The notes under the pieces are model-generated. The model worked only from the letters and a program-made list of their open reading frames with translations. It ran no database searches and had not been told where the DNA came from. The translations under genes were made by a program, and so were the position numbers. Below, piece by piece: positions 21,931-34,000 of a DNA stretch of 64,000 bases. The DNA is from Bryoerythrophyllum caledonicum. Lineage: Eukaryota; Streptophyta; Bryopsida; Pottiales; Pottiaceae. Location: positions 6,989,560 through 7,053,559 of the forward strand of contig OZ020525.1 in assembly GCA_963971425.1 (NCBI GenBank). The letters run 5' to 3'. Every line of letters starts with the position of its first letter. The first letter of the stretch is position 1.

Positions 21931-23544
21931 CTATGCATGTTTAGGAGTTTTACACGCTCACAGGCTCCCTTACATTGCTACCTACAATGACTAAAAGAAT
22001 AATGTTTATAAGAAAGATTAAGAGTTATTGACATATGTTTGTGTATGAGGAGGTTCTATAGTTGATGATGAAATCAGGACCGTATGATTTGCGTGTATTG
22101 ACTCTACGGCTCTACGTGCGGAAACCCCCCTCCCTTTTCCAATAGTATGTGATGTGGCGTTGAGCACCATACCGTACACCACATTGCGTAGTGTTAGCAT
22201 AGATTAATTAGTTCTAATCTACGTTTGTTTGGGATGTATGTCTGCCACACGACATCCGTCTAGCGGATGTATTTAATCCATTAGGATTTTGCGAGTGTGC
22301 GTGTAGCAGCGCGTATGTCCTTGACATGACATCTTTTCCAAGTCAAGCTTTGTAAGTGAATTTAGAGAGTGATAATAATTGACTTTGCTCGTAAGTGGTG
22401 TTATTTCATTGGTGAAGATGTTGTACCTCGTGTTCTACATTTGCACTTGTTCATTCTCCCCTTGTATAGTGCAAGACGTTTGACTCTAGTGTGATTTGTT
22501 ACATTCTCACTTGCCAAAGATCCTCCCATGTTTCTTTTTTAGGGTTTTAGGGTTTTAGTTCACAAATTTTAACTTAGATGATTGAAGGAAAATTGTCGAT
22601 ACTCAAGATGGTGCCGTAACAACGTGTTGTAATGGAGCCAACGCAACAAACGACACTTGTATCGGACATTTCTTTGAGCAAGATGTGAGCGGCGCAATAA
22701 TTGGAGGAAGAAAAAGAGTTGTTAGACCTCGTTTTGCAAGTTTCATCCGTAGCTAGATTTCATCCGTGGACAATTTTTCAACCGCAATTAGTTTTTCATC
22801 CGGGTACGCATTTTTGCTAGGGTTTGTAATTACGTGGGATCCTAATTGTGCATCAAATTGGAAATCCAAAAAGTATAAATCCAAACAGAATTTTAAATTG
22901 TAAAATTTCCAATCCAAGATAACTCAAAATTTCCTTTCCAGAAGACTTAAAATTTCCAACTTTTTGCAAAAAAGATTTTTTAAAATTTTTGATTGCGGAT
23001 TTAATCTCATACAGGTGGTACATAGTTGGCTGACAATAAACATTTGAGTTGTCAAAACTTTCAAAAACCACATTTTTATGTGGATCTTTAAAAAAATAAA
23101 AAATAATTAATGTTCTTCTTTTGTAGACACATTGTAGCTCAAAAGTAGGTAAATTTTTTTGCCTATTTTAGGTGAAATTGGCTAAGGAATTCATGAAAAT
23201 TGTTGGATTGGCTTTGAAAATTAATTTTCAGCCCTAAATGACTATTTTCATGGGCTAAATAGTATTTCTTAACACCAATTATCAAGTACTTTCCCAAACT
23301 TCAAGTAGTGGGACTTAGGGGAGATCACTTTTACTATTTTTCTTATGTTATTGCAGCTCTTTGCAACTTTTGTTACCATCCACTGTAGGTGCGTGCCAGT
23401 GGCTCTAATCACTTTGTCTTTTTCTGCTTTTATGTTGTTGGGAAAGAAGGTCTAGTGTGGATTCTCTAGATTGTGTTTCCAAGAGCTCGGCAAGATGTCT
23501 GTAACTTAGAGCTTTTGGTTTTTTTCTTTACTTTTGTTACATAT
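21931..23544. other. AT-rich intergenic, nothing recognised
   Basis: No open frame with recognisable content. Possibly includes the 3' remains of the hAT element; its end could not be fixed. Confidence 0.5.
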
Positions 23545-23900
23545 TTTACTACGAGTCGTCGCGGTCCCAGCCTGGTCGCCGCCCGATTGCCACGGTCCCA
23601 GACGTGTTGCGGCTCAGTCATCCAATAGGGTCGCCCGGTTGCCCGGTCATCCAACAAGGTTGCCTGATTGCAAGATAGGGTTGTCTAATCGCCCCGCACA
23701 ATCGCTTGACACGGTTGCCCGCCGATCACCGCGGTCGGTACCCGGTCGTTGGGTCGCCTTCCTAAGGTCACTTTTGGGCGACCCCTCTTAGTAGGCAACC
23801 GGCCCAGCCGCCTACCAGTCGCTCTTTAAGGGGGTCGCCCTACCAAGATCACCCTTGGACAATCCTTTTAAGTGGAGGATTGATATATGGCCGGCTCGGA
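23545..23900. repeat. GC-rich patch of degenerate ggtcgcc/ggttgcc words
   Basis: An isolated GC-rich island in AT-rich DNA. Short words such as cggtcg, ggtcgcc, ggttgcc and cccggt recur roughly every 10-25 bp in both orientations. No open frame with a recognisable motif. It looks like a decayed short-unit repeat. Confidence 0.55.
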
Positions 23901-24824
23901 GACCAGCCAGTCGTCCCATGGTATTTCTATTTATGAGTATCTTTAGTACATGCACTTTATTTCAAGCCATGTAAAATAATTTTGGACAACATTTTGGATC
24001 TTGGCAGAAAATATGTAGTATAAACGGATCACCATGTAGTTTACCTTGAAAATTTGGCTTTTTTACCAACAATTTACCAGTAAAGCTTCAATGCATCAAA
24101 GATAATCTTTGATTTTTTGATCTATCACTATTTTGATATACTAAGGTTGATTAAGTAATAGCAAATGCAAGTTCCATATCTAATACCATGAAAAAGTAAT
24201 TTCTACCAATTTCTAAACATGGTTGATTTTCATCCACCATCCAAATCTTCATAGCAAATTAGGGGTATGTGGAAAACCTGAATTTCTATTACATTTTTGA
24301 ATTGATTTTCTTAGACTTTCCCTATATGTTACTTGAATCATAGTAACTTTGGTTTCTTTGCAAAAAATGAAAAGATTTTTACACATAGAAACTCTAAAAG
24401 TTGTTTTATGAAAAAATATGTGTGAATGAGGAAAAATACACATATAAATTTTCACATTCAAGTGTGAAATCAAAAAACAAAATATTACCAATGACAATCA
24501 TGGATCCATGGCTATAGGTCCAACATTTGAGAGTTAAGGATAATAAAAGCTATTTCAAATGCAACGGTGGGTTACCCAGGCCTACTCACTTTTGAAAAGA
24601 TCACTGTAGTGAAATAATGCAAGCTGAAGATGTGGGCCACATGAACAAGATTCTCCAAAAGGAGCACCAAAGGTCTCTGTACTTCAGCTGAAAGCTTACA
24701 ACACACTACAAAGATGCCATTCTTCCACCACCACCATCAAAGGCAACAATACAAAGGTCTTTGGTTGCTACAACATTATGCAACAATGTTCAACTGCAAG
24801 CAATGACTAGGTTTTCACATCTTA
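23901..24824. other. AT-rich intergenic, nothing recognised
   Basis: No gene seen. The last three bases (24822-24824, tta) are the left target duplication of the next MITE. Confidence 0.5.
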
Positions 24825-25177
24825 GATAAGCCCCCCTAAAACCGACAAGTTAAGGAATGTGCATATATGGAGAGAGGAGATAAATATACTATTATTTTTC
24901 AGTGATAGCCGATGGAATTACAATTCCAACCCAAGTGATTTCATATTTTTTTGATGAAAATTGAATTAGTTATGAATTTTCAAACTGTGCAGCCATGTTT
25001 AGTGGGTGGCCAGCAGTAGGTACCCCCCCATAACCAACGACCAAAAGTAAGGGTCTTGACTGATAGCAAACCTCCATTTGGAGTTGAGTTGGTGGTAATG
25101 GGATGGAAGAGGGTTGGATATACCCCAATTTTATAGGCGTTGGCTATGGATTTTTGTTGGTTATGGGGAGGCTTCCC
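24825..25177. mobile_element. TTA-flanked MITE family 2, inverted copy
   Basis: About 353 bp. Reads gataagcccccctaaaacc at the left and ggttatggggaggcttcc at the right, the reverse of the 39205-39555 copy. The interior (ccaagtgatttcatat; gggtcttgactgatagcaaa) matches in inverted order. TTA flanks both ends (24822-24824, 25178-25180). Non-coding. Confidence 0.8.
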
Positions 25178-26788
25178 TTATTCTGCCCATTTGTGTCTAA
25201 GCTTAGCTCCTTTTACAGCAGCCTAGTTGGTTTCACTTGCTATAGATAGAGGCTGCTATAATCGGCAGCTGTTATAATGCATAGGGTGGGTGAAGGTTGT
25301 AATGTGGGAGTAGTTGATGAATGGTGATGGCTTTTTCAGTTTGGTGGGAGTGATGACAACTTGGAAGTGCACAAAAAGTAAGGCTAGGAAGGGATTTGAG
25401 GATGAATGAGGCCAAAATAACAAATGGTTGTTGTAATGAACAAAAATTTGTTCTTGACCCAAGCCGCCTCCTGTTTGAGATTGTTGCTGTATCGGATGTT
25501 TTTCTAAAAGTAGCGGACTGTACACCAATGATGCCAAAGTTGACCTCCTCAAATCTTCAAGGTTTGGAGCATCCTCAACAATTAAGTGTTCATGGCTCGT
25601 GAATTGGAGGTTTACATGTGCTTATAATAGTGTGCGGGAGAAAGTTTGTCGGAGTTGCTCCACCAAGCTTCGAAGCCTAGCCCTTGATACCGCAATGGTT
25701 CATCCAAGTGGCGCATCTGAACAAGAAAGCGCATTGATGAAGCACATGTAGACATAGAAGCGCATGGAAGAAACGCATAAACGAACAATTTCCAGAATGC
25801 TTGAGGGCAAGGATGAGGGCAATGAAAAAAACACCTCTTTTTTAGCGTGGGGGGGCCAAATTTCCAAAGAGCTATGGAAAGCTTTTCAGTGTGAGGGCGT
25901 TGATGGGGAGCTGTGAATATGAAAAGTGGCCCTCAAGCACCAAAGTGTCCGTTCCGGGGATGGATTGAGAGCATTGCTTGAAGATGCTCTTACACTTTGA
26001 GGGGGCATGTGACATAGTGTGGATGTATACCAATACACATCATTACAATAATACCATGAACTACATGTAAGTTTTCACAAAGACAAACAGAGTCCCATTC
26101 GTATCAAAGCAGTTGGCGTGAATAAAGTGTTCGTTCATCTAATAACTTGTTATGATATTCATTGGACCATTGCCATCTTACTGAGATGGTACACTTGTCA
26201 AGCTTCTATGTATTGTTATATTCTAAACATAGGTAGTATTCCCTACCATGAGTTACAAGCACATTGTGAGCTTATTGCACAAAGCAGAAACTAACTCAAG
26301 TCAACCTTCAAAATGTAGAAACGAGTACCATAGTTTATTTATATAATCATATACTTGAACACACATGACTGGCAAGGCAATGATGATTTCCATCAAGTAA
26401 AGAGAAGATTTCATGGCCAAGAATTAAACTCCCAAATCACTCCATTTGACTTGGATAGCTCTCCACTACACCGTTCCGTGAATATAGTGTAGATCATACT
26501 ATTTGAAATAATTGAAAATTTTCATGCAATTGTTGACTGACACACACTTGCTTGAGAACAAATACCCAATCACAACTTGGCATGCACATGCTTTGATGGA
26601 AATTAGTGTGAGTGATCTACATCAATAATCCCTCTACACTATATTTAGTGTTTAGTGTAGCATTCAATAGCACCATAGGTTGGTAGGAAGACCATCATCC
26701 ATCAAACAAATAATTCAAAAAAATATAAAAATTCACTAATAAAAAATGAAGCATTTTTTGGTTACAAAATAAAATGGTTAAAGAAGAA
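25178..26788. other. intergenic, nothing recognised
   Basis: No gene seen. The words gaataaagtgttcgttc (near 26112) and gaataaagtgtttgttcg (near 52751) are similar and may belong to an unassigned repeat. Confidence 0.5.
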
Positions 26789-26796
26789 TATAAATA
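26789..26796 (+). promoter_or_regulatory. possible TATA box of the four-span protein gene
   Basis: TATAAATA, followed by C-rich sequence that could be a transcribed leader. It lies some 490 bp before the inferred 5' UTR intron donor, so the leader would be long. Weak evidence. Confidence 0.25.
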
Positions 26797-27278
26797 GTGA
26801 AATGTCACCAAAACGATCCGTTCCCAGTTTGCCTTTATTTTGACCAAACTTACTCAAACGGTCAGAAATACGCAACAAACAAAACACACCCGTTGAACGT
26901 ATTCAAACCCTTCCCCCTAAACCACTCCCATCCGTCCACGTGGAATATTCCAGACACGGTCATAGAGAACTACCCCCAAAACCGTGGGCGCGGCCTTAGG
27001 ACATGTCTGGCACCAAAGCCTCCAACGCGCATTCCCACCGCCTCCGCTCTCCCAACGCCGTCAATATCTTCACCCATTGTACATCCTGCTGTGTAAAATC
27101 TACTTAGATCCGTCGGGTTTGGGTGACTGTGAGCTGGTATCTAGGATTGGTTAACATTTGGGTTGTCTTCCTGGACGTGCAAAGCTAGCTGAGCGCCGAA
27201 GGAGTGGTTTGATTTTCGAGTCTGCGCGCACCATCGCCGAGCTGCTGCCGCTGCTGCTGCTGCACCGACGTCTTCCAG

Positions 27279-28413
27279 GTACTGTCTCGTGTTGCTTTCC
27301 TGCTCGTGATGTTCGTCTCAGTGTCAGGAGGAAATGAAGCTTTGTTTCAGCGGTTTCCGTCTTGGTTTGGTGATTTGCGCCGCTTTGGAAGAGGCAGGGG
27401 TTTCGTTTCTTGATCTGTGCTCGCTGACGTCTGTTTGAGGAGTTTCTGTCTTGTTTCGGTGTGCTGCGAGTGAGTGGAGATGTCTCCGTGTTTTGGTTCC
27501 GGCGCCGAATCTCAGCCTCGTTTTTGGCGATTTTAGTCGGGGTTCTGTTTTCTGCATGCGAGGTAGGCCGTTGTTTGGGCACTCGTGGTGCCGAGCTTGA
27601 GAGGAGAGGAGATACTGGGAAGCAATGGCGAGGTGTTTGCCGTCTTTTCCCGGGTAACACGTGATTTTAGGCTTGACAGCGACTTGAGATTTCTTTAACG
27701 TGTTAACTGCGATGGTGCGGAGGTGTGTGGCTATTTGCTTGGAATTCTTGGAGTCGTTTTGCGGAAATGTTTCTTCCCGGTAATTCGGATCTGACATTTA
27801 GGAGGTTGTGTTTTGTAGTTGTGTGGTGGGAGCGAGGATTTAGAGCTTCTGGAGTGAAAGGGACTTGGAAGTTAATGTAGTGGTTGGAAAGATGTTTGAA
27901 GATGCTTTTGATTAAGTGAGAGCGGTATTTAGAAGGAGGAAGCGGAATAGGACGTGTAGTGGAAAGTTTTACTCGCCGCACTTTCTTGAAGCATTTTCTT
28001 GATGTATCGTTTTTGAGGAAATGCTGGTATTTAGGATCCTGGTGAAGGAGGCTCAGACGGAAATTAGAGACAGCCCAGCCTAAATACGTTTGGCATTTGG
28101 AGCGTCGTTTGCGTGTATCTTCTGAAGTGTCAGCGTTTAGCAGGGGGTGTTTTCTTTTCTTTTGTGGTAAGATCGTGTCGTCGTGCCAGCGACGTACTTC
28201 AGGCTAGTCTTCGTTTTGAAGGTAGCACCTCCGTACGCCATTGCCGCTGTGTTTTGCGGAACCGAAAATCGCTCATGGTGGAGCGAGAGGCGTTCCTTAG
28301 TGGTCGTTGTAGTTGTTGTTACCGCACTTGGTGGCTGCTACGATGGCTCCAGTTTGCTATGATTTCGAGCTGATATGAGAGTGTATTAATTGGTCTGTGG
28401 TTCGTGTTCTCAG
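27279..28413 (+). other. probable 5' UTR intron of the four-span protein gene
   Basis: Donor cttccagGTACTG at 27279 and acceptor gttctcAG at 28412-28413, 25 bp before the ATG. The 1,135-bp stretch is T-rich as plant introns are and has no convincing open frame. Long leader introns are common in highly expressed plant genes. Inferred from splice signals only. Confidence 0.55.
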
Positions 28414-28438
28414 GAAATTGAGTTGAAGGACTGCAGCC

Positions 28439-29062
28439 ATGGCCGGACGCGGTTTTAAAGGGCACATTGCCGTGTGCTCGACGACGCTGCTCCTGATCCA
28501 GAACCTTATTGTTCTGGCCGGAGGAATTGCCTCGGTGGTCCTACTGTTCTTAATCGAGCATCAACCGAGCCGCGCGGCATGGCTGATCGTGATCGCCGGC
28601 GGTTTCACCATCGCGTCGGGGTTGATCGGTCTGTGCTCGAGTACTAGACGAGGGTGTTTCACTCTGCAGCTAGTGCTGTTAGCGTTCTCGGTGATCGGCC
28701 TGTTTGCCACGGCCTTCGCTATCTTCTTCAGGCCCACGCAAGTGCGCCGCGCGCTGGACAAGCCATACTATGACGCCACCACGACGACGACGCTCTTGAA
28801 GGTGTTGAGTGCCGTTATGTTCGTCACGGGATGCGTCCAGGTGATGGTGTTGACGCTGGGGATCTGCGTGAACTGCTGTGACCTTAACGACTACTACGAG
28901 GACATCGAGATGACCCGGACGATGAACGCCAAGGAGGCCAAGGAGGCCGACAAGCGTGCCGCCAGGAAAGAGGACTCCAAGGCCGCTCAGCTGGCGGTGG
29001 AGATGAAGGAGAAGTACGGAAAGTGGACCGATAAGGGTGCGGGCGCTGCCGCCAAGAAGTAA
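28439..29062 (+). CDS. four-span membrane protein, function unknown
   Basis: A 207-residue protein in a single coding exon. Four hydrophobic segments lie at about residues 9-38, 43-64, 70-96 and 116-142. Between spans 3 and 4 is a short loop with TQVRRALDKPYYD and a TTTTTLLK stretch. After span 4 comes a Cys cluster (CVNCCDLNDYYED), then a charged, Lys/Ala-rich cytosolic tail ending KYGKWTDKGAGAAAKK. The topology is like tetraspan proteins, but the CCG loop motif of true tetraspanins is absent and I do not recognise the family. The start ATG (28439) directly follows the inferred leader intron (ctgcagccATGG). GC-rich codon use like TRS120, so clearly a real host gene. Confidence 0.8.
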   Translation: MAGRGFKGHIAVCSTTLLLIQNLIVLAGGIASVVLLFLIEHQPSRAAWLIVIAGGFTIASGLIGLCSSTRRGCFTLQLVLLAFSVIGLFATAFAIFFRPTQVRRALDKPYYDATTTTTLLKVLSAVMFVTGCVQVMVLTLGICVNCCDLNDYYEDIEMTRTMNAKEAKEADKRAARKEDSKAAQLAVEMKEKYGKWTDKGAGAAAKK

Positions 29063-30558
29063 ACATGGGTGTGGAAAGCTTATGCTCTCGTGGAAAGTCA
29101 CAGTGCAGACCGTAGTTGTTCTCTGATCAACCGGCTCTGATCGAACGAGGTGATTTTATTAGAGGTAGGCATATTCGAGTGTCTCTTACCGGTGGGCAAG
29201 TGGCACTGTAGCTCTCAGCGTAATTACGATTTTTATTGTTTCATTTTTGGATTTTTTAGGTCGGTAGAGATGATGCAGGAAAGGCTCTGCAGGATGGGAT
29301 GACTACATTGAGTAGTGGTGGATGGCGGTCATCCAGATCTGCCTCTCATGCATTGTTGTAGGTGGAGTGCTATAACAGCGCTCCCATGGCCTTGGTGTGG
29401 CGAGGTTATTCTTCAACAGAAGTTATGGTCGAGCCATGTTGGATCAGAACAGGTCTGAGGGTTTTTGACAAGAGGGGCGAAGGCGGTTTCTCATCCTCAC
29501 AATTTGTACATAGAGGACATGGGTTGTGGACCGTGTAGGAGTAGCCGCCTCTTCCGGTCCGACGGGAGAATCCATACCCATGGTCTCAAAATGTAGACCT
29601 GGAGTCCGACGTTCTGAGGACGTGATCTGCAGGCCTCTGAGAGGCGGCGATCGAGGGGATCTTGGAGGAGGGAGAAATTAGCATTGGGGAGAGTATTGAA
29701 TGTAGGCAGACTGTAACATTGGTCCTGGGGTAGGATCTCTGCAATTGTAGGCAAATAATGCCATTTTCAATGCGCTTATGAAGAACTGACCAGCATTTCA
29801 AATTCGCAGACTAAATTGTGGATGGTCACGCCGGATCTATTTTACAGTCTCGCTCCGAGTGGTCGACTATTCCGCCAAGACCTGGTATCTAGCGGTGCTT
29901 TTGTCTCAAGTGTTTTCATTGTTTTGATACAATCGTTTTGTTCGTTAATGGATGTGTTGGGCGTGATGTAATCGTGTTGTTGACTTGGCCTCTGTTTCTC
30001 TCTGTGAATTTAGTTGTGTCTTTTTCTGACGTGCCTAGACAGTTTTTGAATAACACTTCTGTATTTTCCTCTATTGCCTCAAAGCAACGGGATTTCATGA
30101 CGTTTCCCTTCAGGCGACGAATCTGGAAGCGTAAACGAGTCACGATGCGTTCTCGTTATCGACACTTAGCAGCTGCTGTGCCTGACATGGAGTACCGTAT
30201 CACGTGGTTCTCTCAGACTGTGATACTCTTTCCAGGGCGTATCGTCAACAGATTGTTGGCCATCAACTGATAGTAAGGCAATGGCTGATTTCTTTCGATT
30301 CTGGTGATTCTGGCGCAAGGAAAGGTGGGGAGGAGCTTAGGTTACGGCAACCCCTAAAGAACCAAGAGTCCGTCTGGGGGACAAAATTGACTGCAATGAT
30401 CTTTCAACCCATATGGTCAAGATTCACAATTTTTTACCACAGTAACTCATATTGAAGAGTAGAAGGAGATCCTGTGGTTACATTATCATTATCAATATAA
30501 ATGGAATCCGTCACCGGACGCCATTCTCATCCATCCAACGGGACCATGAGCTCGACAT
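29063..30558. other. 3' flank of the four-span gene, nothing recognised
   Basis: Probably starts with the 3' UTR. Open frames are short and unconvincing. Confidence 0.5.
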
Positions 30559-30717
30559 CTAACCTCCGACCTTAGTCTGCGTCGCCACTCGCAGTTCGCC
30601 ACTGATCGCGGACCTCGCTCCACCCCGACCATCGTCATCGCTCGCCTCGTGCCTCTGGTATGGCTCCTTCTCCTCGATCAGCCTCTTTCCCCTCTCTTTT
30701 GCTGCCTTCTTCGCCAT
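30559..30717 (-). CDS. short ORF (52 aa), uncertain, cut off from its upstream DNA by Copia
   Basis: ATG at 30717 read leftward: MAKKAAKERGKRLIEEKE, then an acidic stretch (HEASDDDGRG), ending RVATQTKVGG. The GC-rich composition differs from the neighbouring repeats and it begins like a small nuclear or ribosome-associated protein, but I do not recognise it. The Copia element begins three bases upstream of the ATG, so any promoter would now lie 5.3 kb away. It could be a first exon, a relic or chance. Confidence 0.3.
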   Translation of the reverse strand: MAKKAAKERGKRLIEEKEPYQRHEASDDDGRGGARSAISGELRVATQTKVGG

Positions 30718-30720
30718 TTT

Positions 30721-31071
30721 TGTTAAGAGACGTGTAGCAAACAAACCAGATGAACAACAAGAATGAACTGTCTTTGTGAGCACATGCCTTGGTTTATTTA
30801 TCTCGGGGCATTAATGCCTCGGGATTAACGGTAGGTTTAGTTAGTTGTGAGTTAACTGTTGGTCGCTGGTGGTTAATGCCTTGAGATTAACGGTAGCTGG
30901 TGGTTAATGCCTCGGGATTAACGGTAGCTGGTGGTTAATGCCTCGGAATTAACGGTAGCTGGTGGTTAACTGCGTGTTAACTAGAAGGTCTACCTAATCC
31001 GGGTAGGTGAGGTGAATGCTCCTGATTAAGAACCCCGGAGTGAATGGTTGTACATTCATCCTATTTTAACA
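30721..31071 (-). repeat. Copia 3' LTR (left on the map)
   Basis: 351 bp. Contains four tandem units of about 31 bp with the core ggtggttaatgcctcgggat; the other LTR has fewer. The length difference between the LTRs is mostly due to this. Confidence 0.92.
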
Positions 31072-34000
31072 CTCCTCCTCAAACGATGATCTTCCTCATT
31101 AAAAAAACCTCAAAAATATGAAGGAAAAAGAGAAGTCATCGTTCGGAATCTAATTCACTCAGTGTTCTCATACTTGCTGTTGTGATTAACTTTCGGTGTT
31201 GGGGAGCGGGTAATGCTTTTGTCAGAACATCGGCAATGTTGTCCGCTGATGGGATCTTCTTGACCTGAATCTGATTAGTTTCGGTGAGGTCTTGTGTGTA
31301 ACCAAAGATGTGGGGGTTGATGTGTTTGACACGGTTAGCCTTGATGAATCCCGAAGACACTTGCTTGATATACTTTGCGTTGTCTTCGAATATGATGGTT
31401 GCGTTGTTTGTAGGTGGGAGTCCGCTCATCTGAAGAATTGCTTCTTGCATGGTGCGCAGCCATATTGCCTCGCGTGATGCTTCGTGGAAGGCAAGCAGCT
31501 CGGCGTGGTTGGTGGAGGTGGCGGTGACCGTTTGTTTAGTTGATCGCCATGATATCGGTGCACCGTTCTTGATGAAGATATAACCAGTCTGGGACTTGCC
31601 GGACAAGGGATCGGTCTTGAATCCAGAGTCGGCGTATCCGACTATGTCACTCGGTGCTTGTTTCCGGTAGTGAAGTTCAAGATCTTCTATCCCGCGGAGG
31701 TATCGGAGGAGGTACTTGATGCCTTGCCAATGTTGGGCCGTGGGCTTCTAGCTGTGACGTGCAAGTACACTGATTGCGAACGAGATGTCCGGCCTCGTGT
31801 TGGTGGCGAGGTATAGTAGGGCTCCGACAGCTGCTAGGTATTGGGATTTGTCGATCTCCTCCTTGTTGTCTTCGGCTGGTCGATATGGATCTTCTTCGGT
31901 GCGACTCTTGCCGATCATGGGGGCGGACATCACGTTGGCATTCTCCATGTTGAATGCACGTAGCATCTTCTTGACGTAGGTCTGTTGATGAAGAAGCAAG
32001 CTGCCGTCCTCGAAGTGTTTGGTCTGTAGACCCAAGTAGTAGGATGTGCGACCTAATACTTTCATCTCGAATTTTTTGGTTAGTAATGTTTCTACGTATT
32101 TACTTAACATTGATGTTCCTATCGAGTTGAGGTCATCAACGTATACCGCGAGGATCACGAAACCAGTATCGTTCTTGAGGATGAATACACAGGGTAGGGC
32201 TGGGTGGGTTGTGAATCCTCGGGTAAGTAGAAAGGACTTTAGGTGGTGTACCATGCACGGCCGGCTTGTTTCAAGCCATAAAGGGCCTTATGGATTCTCA
32301 ATCTAGCAAACTTCTCGGATTGGGGAGAGGTATCACCTGATAAGAAGTCTGGTGGGGGTTTATTGTGAATCTGGGTGTCTAGGTCACCATATAGATATGT
32401 TGTAACGACGTCTAATAGACGAGTTTCGAGGGTTACCTGGATTGCTATGCTTAGAAGGTAACGAAAAAATGTATTGTCCATTACAGGGGAGTGAGTTTGC
32501 TCAAAATCTATCCCTGGTTTCTGTGTATATCCTTGGGCTACTAGCCTGACGTTAAATCTAAGGACTTTACCGTGCTCATCTCGTTTCCGGGTAAATATCA
32601 GTTTGTACCCTATGGGTTTAGTTGTGAGGTTGGTCACTAGGGGTCCAAAAACTTCACGTTTTCTAAGGGATTTGTATTCGTTTTGTAAGGCTTTTTTCCA
32701 CTATGGCCAATTTGTGCTCCTCTTGGCCTGGTCTAGTGTGGTTGGGTTAGTCTCGGGGTGGGTGAGAAATGATTGAAAATCGTCCCACGGGATTTCTGCG
32801 GTCGGCTCTGATGGGTTGTATTGCATGTGCATGGCTCCATGTGCTCGGGGGATCGGATTCGTTTTTCGTTTCTTGGTTGAGGTCACTAGGACCGGGTTAC
32901 CTGAACCAGGTACAGGACTTCTAACGATCCGGGGTCCCGAGTGGAATCCATCAGGGATGTTCTCGACCAGGTTCTGTAGGGTTATTAATTTTCTAACCTC
33001 AGTTTTAGCTAGAGCAGTCCGTGGGTTTGAGTTTAGGGTCAAGGTTTCTAAATCCTTGAAGTTCAGGGCTTTGTAGGTGGCTAGATTTGGAGTGCCCGGG
33101 AATTTATTTTCTATAAACTTGGAGTTCTGAAATCTAGCCTTGTAAATATCATCACTTTTAGGGAGTTTGTATCAAATGATACTTGGGGAGTCATATCCAA
33201 GGTATATGGCTCTAGTTCTGTGGGGTGTTAAGGTCTTTTGTTTCGGGTCAGAAACGGGGACCCATACTTTGCATCCAAAGGTGCGTAAGTGGAGGATATG
33301 GGGTGTTCTACCGGATGCTAGTTCGAGCGGGATTTGGGTTTGTAGAAGCGTTGGACTGAGCCTAAGTAATACAACGGCGTGTAAAACAGCATGACCCCAC
33401 AAGGTGGGCGGTAGGTTCGCATGAAATAAAAGAGGTCTAACTATGAGCTGAATCTTTTTGATATATGCTTTTGCTAGACCATTCTGGGCATGTTCATACG
33501 GAACCGAGTAAGTTAATTCTATCCCGGACGCTACAGAGAAATCTTTGAAGGCTTGGGATTTGAATTCTAAGGCGTTATCCATTCGAAGATAACAAATCTG
33601 ATTATCAGGGAAATGGTTCGGGAATCTAATAAGCATCGCTAAGGTTTTAGGGAAAACCATATTTCGGGTTGTAAGCAATGAAACCTCAGCATGTCTTCCA
33701 GATGCATCAACAAGCACAAAAAAATATTTAAACTGACCGGATTGAGGTGTAATGGGGCCGCACCAATCGCCATGGAGGCGGTGTAAGGCGGTTGGCATCT
33801 CTGTCGGGAGCTTCCACCTCGACGGCTGTCTTATTAGCTTCCCTTGTATGCATGCGAGGCACTCATCCACCCGCTCTACGTCGTTGGTGCACAGGTCGTG
33901 GCCTGTGAGTTGAGGGATCATCTTCCTCATCATCGTCGTTCCCGGATGGCCTAGCCGGCGGTGCCACACGTTGGCCTTGCTGCTGGTGGCTAGGAATGAT

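Noticed and set aside
27151-27981. Minus-strand open frames of 90-170 codons upstream of the four-span gene
   Set aside because: Overlapping frames in the probable leader intron with no recognisable motif.
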